Source: Candidatus Benthicola azotiphorus (lineage in GTDB: Bacteria > Gemmatimonadota > Gemmatimonadetes > Palauibacterales > Palauibacteraceae). Taken from it: a stretch of DNA of 10,435 nt. This document shows positions 1 to 5,763 of this stretch, piece by piece (within the stretch, counting starts at the first letter, position 1; each line of letters begins with the position of its first letter). A program made the position numbers and the translations under genes. The stretch spans positions 1 to 10,435 of the forward strand of contig CANPVW010000229.1 in assembly GCA_947581745.1 (NCBI GenBank). Direction: 5' to 3'. Below the pieces are notes generated by a model. It made no database searches. It was not told the DNA's origin and worked only from the letters and a program-made list of their open reading frames with translations.

Positions 1-1
1 G

Positions 2-1183
2 GCCCTCGACGAGATCCGGAAGGCGTTCGGCCCCGCCGTGATCCAGCCGGGCGGGTCTCTCGACCGCGCCGCCCTGCGCGCTATCGTCTTCGCCGACGCC
101 GGTGCCCTGACTCGCCTGGAGTCGATCATCCATCCGGCCGTGGACCGGCTGCGCTCAGCGCTCCTGGAACGCGCCCGGGCGGAGGGTGCCCGGGTGGCCG
201 TGCTCGAGATTCCGCTCCTGTACGAAAAGGACCTCAGTGACGAGTTCGATGCGGTCGTCGTCGTGGACGCGCCCGAAGATGTGCGCCGCCGCCGCGTGTG
301 CGAGTCGCGGGGTCTTTCCGCGGGGGAATTCGAAGCCATGAACGCTGCCCAGTGGCCCGGCCAGCGCAAGCGGGAGGCGGCGGACCACGTGATCTGGAAC
401 GACGACGACCTCGATCGGCTGGAAGTCGAGACCCGTCAGGTGTGGGACGCGGTCACTGGAGCGAGCGCGGCATACGAGCGGCGGGCCGAGTCCCCGCCCG
501 TGGTGTGGAAGGCGGACCTCCACATGCACACGAACGCCTCCCCCGACTGCCTGAGCGCGCCGGCGGATGTGGTGGCCAGGGCCCGTGAGATCGGTCTCGA
601 CCGCATCGCGATCACCGACCACGACGAGATCGACGGGGCCTTCGAGGCGCGGGACCTGGATCCGGACCTGGTGATCGTGGGAGAGGAAGTCAGGACCGCG
701 GAGGGGCTGGATCTCATCGGCCTGTTCCTCACGGAGCACATTCCCGGCGGAGGCACGTTTCGGGAGGTGGGCGAGGAGATCCACCGGCAGGGGGGGGTGG
801 TATACGTCCCGCACCCGTTCGATTCCCGCCGTGGAACCGACGAGGAGTTCCTCGAGGGCGTGCGCGACTGCATCGATGCCGTAGAGGGGTTCAACGCCCG
901 GATTCACGAGCCGCGCCGGAACGAGAGGGCACGGAACTGGGCCCTGGCGCGGGGGCTGCCGATCGGGGCCGGAAGCGACGCCCACCTGCTGCGGGAGATC
1001 GGGCGAGGCTGCGTCGTCATGCCGCCGTTCGACGGACCGGCGGAGTTCCTGACCGCGCTGTCCGCCGGGCGCGTCGAGGGAGAGGTCTCGAGCCATCTCG
1101 TGCACCTGGGCTCCACCTGGGCCAGGATCGCCGGTCGGCTCCGGGGCGGAAAGAGTCAACCGGAGGGGAAGGCCGACGATTAG
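2..1183 (+). CDS. coaE: CoaE-PHP fusion: dephospho-CoA kinase fused to a PHP-family phosphoesterase (5' end outside window)
   Basis: The reading frame is open from base 2, so the true start and the CoaE P-loop lie upstream of the window; 393 residues are visible. Numbering from the GTG codon at 38, residues 1-140 match the later part of dephospho-CoA kinase, which phosphorylates the 3'-OH of dephospho-CoA in the last step of CoA synthesis: LDRAALR, LESIIHP, the EIPLLYE strand, the Arg-rich lid RRRRVCESRG, and QRKREAADHVIWND. After a roughly 16-residue linker, residues 157-345 form a PHP domain with all expected metal-site motifs: HMH (162-164), TDHD (193-196), E216/E217, VPHP (H259) and GSDAH (D314, H316), plus a PHP-associated C-terminal part (EGFNAR). 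No stop separates the two halves. An internal GTG at 500 or 503 could also start a free PHP protein, but no clear ribosome site precedes it. The PHP substrate is unknown; short PHP proteins of this type act on phosphoesters or nucleotides. nrnA follows 10 bases later. Confidence 0.88.
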   Translation, partial: ALDEIRKAFGPAVIQPGGSLDRAALRAIVFADAGALTRLESIIHPAVDRLRSALLERARAEGARVAVLEIPLLYEKDLSDEFDAVVVVDAPEDVRRRRVCESRGLSAGEFEAMNAAQWPGQRKREAADHVIWNDDDLDRLEVETRQVWDAVTGASAAYERRAESPPVVWKADLHMHTNASPDCLSAPADVVARAREIGLDRIAITDHDEIDGAFEARDLDPDLVIVGEEVRTAEGLDLIGLFLTEHIPGGGTFREVGEEIHRQGGVVYVPHPFDSRRGTDEEFLEGVRDCIDAVEGFNARIHEPRRNERARNWALARGLPIGAGSDAHLLREIGRGCVVMPPFDGPAEFLTALSAGRVEGEVSSHLVHLGSTWARIAGRLRGGKSQPEGKADD

Positions 1184-1193
1184 ACCGATCGAG

Positions 1194-2183
1194 ATGGCGC
1201 GACGGGCGGTCCTGACGCGGGTGCTCCAGGAGCTCGAGCCCGACCGGAGGGTCGTGCTCTCCACTCACCTGAACGCGGACGGAGACGGGGCGGGCAGCGA
1301 GGCGGCTGCCGCGCGCTGGCTGCTGCGGCGCGGGCTGCACCCCACGATCGTGAATCCGACCCCGTTTCCGGACACGTTTCGTTTCCTGCTCGCGCCGGAA
1401 GTCGGGGCGTGGACGCCGGCCGATCCGGAAGGGGAAGAAGCAATGCGGGAGGCGGACGTCTTTCTGGTCCTCGACACCGCAGAGCCGTCCCGCCTCGGCG
1501 CCGTCCTGGGCCGCACGGAGGGGCGCCGGATGCTGGTTCTCGACCATCATCCGGCCACGTCGTCCTCGGTCGGGGACGTAGTGGTGTGCGATCCGGCCGC
1601 GTGCGCCACCGGCGAGCTCGTGTTCGACCTGATGCGCGTGGCGGGCGATGAGGTCACGCTGGAGGAAGCCGAGGGGCTGTACGTGGCCATCGCCACCGAC
1701 ACCGGCTCCTTCCGTTACGCTAACACGACGGCGGCCACGCACGAGATCACCGCGGACCTGCTCAGGGCAGGTGTGGATCCGGAGGAGATGTATAAGCGGA
1801 TCTATGCGCAGTACACGCCCGCGGGCCTGGAGCTGGTCCGCCGGTCCCTGGAGCGGCTGGTCGTGTCGGACGACCTCCCCGTCGCGTGGATCTCCCTCCG
1901 TCAGTCGGACCTGGCGCAGACGGGCGCGACCAAGGAGGACCTGGAGGGCATCGTCGAGTACGCACGCCGTATTCGGGGTGTCCGGGTCGCCGTCCTGTTC
2001 CGGGAGCTGCACGACGGGACCACGAAGGTATCCCTGCGCTCCACGGGCGACGCCGATGTGGCGTCCATCGCGCGACGCTTCGGAGGGGGCGGGCACGTGA
2101 AGGCGGCCGGCGCCCTGCTGACGGAGGGACTCGAGGCCACCGAGGCGCGCGTACTGGCGGCCATTCGGGAGGCCCTGACCTGA
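1194..2183 (+). CDS. nrnA: DHH/DHHA1 phosphoesterase, NrnA-like (oligoribonuclease / pAp phosphatase)
   Basis: This 329-residue protein has the normal length and layout of NrnA, a Mn-dependent cytoplasmic enzyme that degrades 2-5 nt RNA and converts pAp (3',5'-ADP) to AMP. The DHH domain has H25 with D29 and D31 in STHLNADGDG, D94 in LVLDTAEPS, the signature DHH at 117-119 (VLDHHPATS) and D169 in IATDTGSF. The DHHA1 domain ends with the substrate-binding GGGGH loop (297-301) followed by VKAAGA. All catalytic residues are present. The ATG at 1194 lies 10 bases after the coaE-PHP stop, so the two genes are probably co-transcribed. No strong Shine-Dalgarno is visible, but the protein begins at the expected place relative to the first beta strand. 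GdpP-type cyclic-di-AMP phosphodiesterases share the DHH fold but carry membrane and PAS regions that are absent here. Family assignment is firm; whether RNA or pAp is the main substrate is inference. Confidence 0.9.
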   Translation: MARRAVLTRVLQELEPDRRVVLSTHLNADGDGAGSEAAAARWLLRRGLHPTIVNPTPFPDTFRFLLAPEVGAWTPADPEGEEAMREADVFLVLDTAEPSRLGAVLGRTEGRRMLVLDHHPATSSSVGDVVVCDPAACATGELVFDLMRVAGDEVTLEEAEGLYVAIATDTGSFRYANTTAATHEITADLLRAGVDPEEMYKRIYAQYTPAGLELVRRSLERLVVSDDLPVAWISLRQSDLAQTGATKEDLEGIVEYARRIRGVRVAVLFRELHDGTTKVSLRSTGDADVASIARRFGGGGHVKAAGALLTEGLEATEARVLAAIREALT

Positions 2184-2318
2184 TGCGTTTCCCGCCCGGC
2201 GTGGTCTCGGGACGGACCCCTGTACCGAAACGGTGACGATGCTTAGATTATCCTCGTCCTGCCCGTCCACCGCCCTCAGGGGCGGCACGGATACGTTTCT
2301 CCTCTCGGCGAGGGAGTG

Positions 2319-2837
2319 ATGGAACAGGACAGGACGAACGGGCGGCACCAGCCCCCCGACGACGAGACCCGGCGGGATGTCGCGAACCGCCTGCGCGATC
2401 TCGGACAGCGCATCGCGCCAGCCGAGATCAGCGACGTCTGGGTCTTTCCGCCGCTGTCGCACCTCGAAGGATCGATGGAGTTCCTTCTGTTCACCCGGTT
2501 TCTCCCCGATGAGATGCGGTACCTGTGCGGCGCCGAGTTCGCTCCGGGATCCGCCGACGCGAACGGGAACGGCCACGGGGGAAACGGGAACGGTCACCGG
2601 AACGGCGGAACCGGTCACGGAAACGGCGTCAGATCCGCGACACCCGCGCCGGTCGTCGATCGAGTGCGGCGCATCACGGAGTACGGCGCCGTCCCGTCGC
2701 ACAGGGTATCCCGCGTGGTGGCCGGATTCAGGGAACGTCTCGGAGATCACCGCGAACCCCTGCACTTCGAGATCGCCGGATCGGAGGACAGCTGGATGCG
2801 GCTCGTGCAGCAGGAGGATCAGGCCGCCACCGATTGA
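2319..2837 (+). CDS. hypothetical protein with Gly/Asn/His-rich linker
   Basis: I do not recognise this 172-residue protein. The ATG at 2319 is preferred over the GTG just before it (2316) because a purine-rich GGCGAGGGAG stretch lies immediately upstream. The N-terminal part (about 15-76) contains a probable helix (DVANRLRDLGQRI) and a strand-rich region (ISDVWVFPPL, then GSMEFLLFTRFL). The middle (about 80-103) is a low-complexity Gly/Asn/His linker encoded by 21-bp repeats. The C-terminal part (about 110-165) is charged and probably helical (DRVRRITEYG, VSRVVAGFRERLGD) with a final strand-like FEIAGSED. No signal peptide or membrane segment is seen, so a cytoplasmic location is likely. It sits 135 bases after nrnA and is followed by a strong hairpin at 2880-2909. 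The reading frame has coding character (regular hydrophobic blocks, a stop soon followed by a terminator-like hairpin), but the function is unknown. Confidence 0.7.
   Translation: MEQDRTNGRHQPPDDETRRDVANRLRDLGQRIAPAEISDVWVFPPLSHLEGSMEFLLFTRFLPDEMRYLCGAEFAPGSADANGNGHGGNGNGHRNGGTGHGNGVRSATPAPVVDRVRRITEYGAVPSHRVSRVVAGFRERLGDHREPLHFEIAGSEDSWMRLVQQEDQAATD
2562..2618 (+). repeat. three imperfect 21-bp tandem repeats inside the hypothetical gene
   Basis: AACGGGAACGGCCAC at 2562 recurs with one change (AACGGGAACGGTCAC) at 2583, and a more diverged copy ending GGTCAC starts at 2604. The period is 21 bases, or exactly seven codons, so length changes by whole units keep the frame. The encoded heptads are NGNGHGG, NGNGHRN and GGTGHGN, placing a His every seven residues. 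Confidence 0.75.
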
Positions 2838-2879
2838 TCGCCGGTCCCCGGACGGTTAGCTTCGGCCCGCGGTCGGAGA

Positions 2880-2917
2880 GGCGCTCGTCGCGAAACCGCG
2901 ACGGGCGCCTTGTGCTT
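2880..2917 (+). terminator. GC-rich hairpin, probable terminator of the coaE-nrnA-hypothetical block
   Basis: Arms GGCGCTCGTCGCG (2880-2892) and CGCGACGGGCGCC (2897-2909) pair over 13 positions with a single T-G wobble and an AAAC loop. A modest T-rich tail (TTGTGCTT) follows on the plus strand. It lies 43 bases after the hypothetical gene and 112 before ccdA, a fitting place for an intrinsic terminator. The tail is weaker than in a classic E. coli terminator. Confidence 0.7.
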
Positions 2918-3020
2918 ACGGATACGGCGGCTGGCGCCATGCCCTGAACGGCGAGAATGACGGCGTAATGGATACGAATTCGAGAAGCGAGCCCGGCGTT
3001 CCCGCCGTCCGGCGGCCGTC

Positions 3021-3758
3021 GTGAACGAGCTCCAGATCGGGGTCGCCGTGGCGTTCGCCGCCGGCGTGCTTTCCTTCCTGTCGCCGTGCGTGCTGCCCCT
3101 CGTGCCGTCGTACCTGTCCTTCGTGAGCGGCGTCGGAATCGAGGAACTCGAAGGTGGTGGCGGGGACGTGAAGCGCGTGGCGTTCACCCACTCGCTGTTC
3201 TTCGTTCTCGGCTTCAGCCTGATCTTCCTGGCGCTGGGGGCCTCGGCCACGTTCGTGGGCCGGTTGTTGCGAGAGTACCAGATGTGGATCGCCCGCATCG
3301 GCGGGCTGCTCATCATCTTCTTCGGTTTGTACCTGATCGGCATTCGACCCTTCAAGGGAATGGCGAGGGAACGCCGCATCCACCTGCGTGACAAGCCGCT
3401 CGGATACCTGGGCTCGACGCTGGTCGGGTTTACCTTCGGGGCTGGCTGGACCCCGTGCATCGGGCCGATTCTCGGCGGAATCCTGACGTTCGCCGCCACC
3501 CGACAGACGCTGACGGACGGGCTGGTGCTGCTCGGCTTCTATTCCCTGGGGCTCGCCGTTCCCTTCCTGCTCGCCGCCCTCGCGCTCTCGTGGTTCCTGT
3601 CCACCTTCGACCGGTTCAAGCGCTGGATTCCATGGGTCGAGCGGGTAAGCGGGCTCCTGCTGATCGCCGTAGGCCTTCTGCTCGCGAGCGGACGATTCAC
3701 GGCGCTGGCCGGCTGGGCGACCCAGTTCACGCCATCGTTCATCCTGGAGCGGATCTAG
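3021..3758 (+). CDS. ccdA: CcdA-type cytochrome c biogenesis / thiol-reductant transporter
   Basis: This 245-residue integral membrane protein belongs to the CcdA/DsbD-beta family, which moves reducing equivalents from cytoplasmic thioredoxin across the inner membrane to extracytoplasmic thiol proteins used in cytochrome c maturation or thiol repair. Six hydrophobic segments are evident. The redox pair is seen as C23 in FLSPCVLPLVPSYL (first segment) and C146 in GAGWTPCIGPILGGIL (fourth segment), the two hallmark motifs of the family; these are the only cysteines. The GTG at 3021 is the first possible start after an in-frame stop at 2958, and translation begins just where CcdA proteins normally begin. 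No Shine-Dalgarno precedes it; an 18-codon upstream ORF ends at GTGA (3021-3024) and may couple translation. No ResA/CcmG-like thioredoxin or cytochrome gene is visible nearby, so its partner is elsewhere. Its stop overlaps the convergent ABC gene's stop. Confidence 0.93.
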   Translation: MNELQIGVAVAFAAGVLSFLSPCVLPLVPSYLSFVSGVGIEELEGGGGDVKRVAFTHSLFFVLGFSLIFLALGASATFVGRLLREYQMWIARIGGLLIIFFGLYLIGIRPFKGMARERRIHLRDKPLGYLGSTLVGFTFGAGWTPCIGPILGGILTFAATRQTLTDGLVLLGFYSLGLAVPFLLAALALSWFLSTFDRFKRWIPWVERVSGLLLIAVGLLLASGRFTALAGWATQFTPSFILERI

Positions 3759-5509
3759 ACGGCTTCCTCCCGCGCCAGCTCTTCTTCGAGCAGCTGGCGC
3801 TCGAGCAAGCGGGAATAGACGCCGCCGAGCGCCAGCAGCTCCGCATGCGTTCCGGTTTCCACGATCTTCCCGTCCTCGAGCACGAGGATCGTGTCGGCGC
3901 CCGCCACCGCGGTGACCCGGTGCGACACGACGATCGACGTCCGATCCACCATGAACCTCCCCAGACCTGCGAGGATCGCCTCTTCCGTCACCGTGTCCAC
4001 GGCCGACAGTGCGTCGTCGAGAATCAGCACGGGGGTGTCGCGATACAGGGCCCTGGCGATCGTGGCCCGCTGCTTCTGCCCGCCGGACAGGTTGATTCCA
4101 CGCTCTCCGAGCGACGTGTCCAGTCCCTGCGGGAGGACCTCGAGCGTGTCGCGCAGCTGAGCGATGTTCACGGCCCGGTCCAGCCGACCGGGATCCGGGT
4201 CATCGGCCGCTCCCATGGTCAGGTTCCGGCGGAGCGGCATGCTGAACAGGAACGGTTCCTGCGGGACCATGCTCACCGAGCCACGCAGGTCCTCGAGGCG
4301 CATCTGCCGCACGTCCACGCCGTCGATCTCCACCGCTCCCGCCTCCACGTCGTACAGGCGGGGGATCAGGCGCACCAGCGTGCTCTTTCCGCTCGCCGTG
4401 GCCCCCACGACCGCGACGGTCTGGCCCGGCTCGATACGGAAGGAAACGTCCTTCAGGACCCAGCGCTCGGTACCCGGATACCGGAAGGACACGTCACGGA
4501 ACTCGATCGCCCCGCGCAGCGGGCCTCCCGAGACCGGCTCACGGGGATCGTCGATCGCGTAGGGCTCTGCCATGAGCGAGTTGATCCGGCCCATCGATGC
4601 CGCGCCCCGCTGGATCTGGTTCGTCACCCACCCGACCGCGATCATCGGCCACATCAGGAGAACCAGGTAGAAGCCGAACGCCACGTAGTCTCCCACCGTG
4701 ATCGCTCCCGCGATCACCTCGCGTCCACCCACCCAGAGCACGAGAACCGAGGCGAGCCCGCCGAGGAACGTGAGGGCAGGGAAGAACGCTCCCCAGATCC
4801 GCGCGAGGTCCATGTTCCGTTCCCGGTACTCGGCGTTCAGGCCGGCGAACGAATCCGATCGATCGGCCTCCCGTCCGTATGCCTTGACGATGCGGATGCC
4901 GGCGAGGTTCTCCTGGGCGAAGTTCGAGATTTCCGAGAACTGTTCCTGGATGCGCTCGAAGCGCACGTTGATCTTCTTGCCGAGCCAGATCACGAGTCCG
5001 GGCATCAGGACCATGGGGATCATCGCGATCGCCGTCAGTCGGGGACTGATCCAGATCATCAACCCGATGGTGAGCGCCCCGATCGTCACCGTGTTCACCA
5101 GGTACATGATCGACGGCCCGGCCACCTGCCGGACGGCCTGCACGTCGTTCGTGGCCCGGCTCATCAGGTCGCCGGTGCGCCACCGATCGTAGAACTGTGG
5201 CGGGAGGCGCAGCAGGTGGGCGAAGAGGTCGTTTCTCAGGTCCGTCTCGATGCGCCGGCTGATTCCGTTCAGGAATTCCCGCATGCCGTAGCGGGCCGCC
5301 CCGGCCACCAGAGCCGATCCTACCAGGAGCACGGCGTAGCGGACGATTCGCCCCCTGTTCAGGTCGGACGTCAGGTCGTCGATCGCCAGCTTGACGAGCA
5401 GCGGGCCGATGATCGTGAACACGTTCGACACGATGACCAGGAGCATCCCGGCGACCAGGCCCTTCAGGTAGGGCCGGTAGTAGGGCAACAGGGTTCGCAG
5501 ATTTCTCAT
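3755..5509 (-). CDS. ABC exporter half-transporter (fused membrane and ATPase domains), MdlA/BmrC-like ATPase
   Basis: This 584-residue protein has the standard type IV ABC exporter layout: about six membrane helices in residues 15-300, then an ATPase domain (about 335-570). Visible ATPase motifs are Walker A GATASGKST (369-377), Q-loop VPQEPF (Q417), signature LSGGQKQR (474-481), Walker B VLILDD (D498), D-loop SAVD and H-loop VVSHR (H530). At 499 the residue that is normally the catalytic Glu is Asp (codon at 4013-4015), as in the degenerate-site half of heterodimeric exporters such as MdlA or BmrC. The start ATG at 5509 is supported by AGGAG (complement of 5514-5518) four bases upstream. 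The substrate cannot be told from sequence; lipids and hydrophobic compounds are typical of the family. No second half-transporter is adjacent. The C-terminal tail is Glu-rich (LLEEELAREEAV). The gene converges with ccdA and diverges from the lipoprotein gene, so it appears monocistronic. Confidence 0.93.
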   Translation of the reverse strand: MRNLRTLLPYYRPYLKGLVAGMLLVIVSNVFTIIGPLLVKLAIDDLTSDLNRGRIVRYAVLLVGSALVAGAARYGMREFLNGISRRIETDLRNDLFAHLLRLPPQFYDRWRTGDLMSRATNDVQAVRQVAGPSIMYLVNTVTIGALTIGLMIWISPRLTAIAMIPMVLMPGLVIWLGKKINVRFERIQEQFSEISNFAQENLAGIRIVKAYGREADRSDSFAGLNAEYRERNMDLARIWGAFFPALTFLGGLASVLVLWVGGREVIAGAITVGDYVAFGFYLVLLMWPMIAVGWVTNQIQRGAASMGRINSLMAEPYAIDDPREPVSGGPLRGAIEFRDVSFRYPGTERWVLKDVSFRIEPGQTVAVVGATASGKSTLVRLIPRLYDVEAGAVEIDGVDVRQMRLEDLRGSVSMVPQEPFLFSMPLRRNLTMGAADDPDPGRLDRAVNIAQLRDTLEVLPQGLDTSLGERGINLSGGQKQRATIARALYRDTPVLILDDALSAVDTVTEEAILAGLGRFMVDRTSIVVSHRVTAVAGADTILVLEDGKIVETGTHAELLALGGVYSRLLERQLLEEELAREEAV

Positions 5510-5601
5510 TCGGCTCCTGGTCTGTTCGCGCTCCGGGGCACGGCCGCGCCGCTTCGCCTCGGACCCAATTCCCGCCGTCGCGGTAGGAACGTGCGGGCGG
5601 A

Positions 5602-5607
5602 ACTATA
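5602..5607 (-). promoter_or_regulatory. candidate -10 element for the ABC exporter gene
   Basis: On the minus strand this reads TATAGT, five of six matches to TATAAT, in an otherwise very GC-rich region and about 95 bases before the ABC start. No good -35 box lies 16-18 bases upstream (TCGCCG at 17), so the call is tentative. Confidence 0.3.
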
Positions 5608-5753
5608 GAGTACGGGACTGGGCCCGGCGAGGTCCACGCCGGCAGATCGGACCGAGTCGACCGCTGCTGGCCCGGGACCTGCACTACATCACGAGCTCCC
5701 GCGTCGGAGTCAAACGAGGCCCCGACGCCGCCGACTATTCATACAGCCGTGCC

Positions 5754-5758
5754 GGAGG
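5754..5758 (+). promoter_or_regulatory. ribosome binding site that fixes the lipoprotein start at 5764
   Basis: GGAGG lies five bases before ATG 5764. It falls inside the coding sequence if the upstream GTG at 5749 is used, so it argues for the ATG, which also gives a compact lipoprotein signal peptide. Confidence 0.7.
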
Positions 5759-5763
5759 ATCCG

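Noticed and set aside
369..377. Idea that the CoaE-PHP fusion reflects a frameshift in this window
   Set aside because: Both halves lie in the same frame with uninterrupted family motifs, so no frameshift is needed; a lost stop codon by base error remains possible and is covered in the fusion finding.
155..1264. Minus-strand open frame of 369 codons opposite coaE-PHP
   Set aside because: No recognisable motif, and the opposite strand carries firmly identified catalytic motifs throughout.
2183..2236. 17-residue ORF overlapping the nrnA stop as TGATG
   Set aside because: Such overlaps occur by chance, there is no ribosome site other than coupling, and the peptide shows nothing recognisable.
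1017..2765. Minus-strand open frame of 582 codons opposite nrnA and the hypothetical gene
   Set aside because: It lies across two clear plus-strand genes and the gap between them, is rich in Arg/Pro/Gly/His with no domain, and is typical of antisense open frames in GC-rich coding DNA.
3455..5608. Plus-strand open frame of 717 codons opposite the ABC exporter
   Set aside because: The product is an Asp/His/Arg/Gln-rich string with no domain; it is the antisense shadow of a well-supported ABC gene and the ccdA 3' end.
5624..5728. Two short inverted repeats in the ABC-lipoprotein gap (CCGGCG/CGCCGG and GCGTCGG/CCGACGC)
   Set aside because: Stems of six and seven bases with loops of 7 and 14 are expected by chance in sequence this GC-rich; no tail or known riboswitch pattern is visible.
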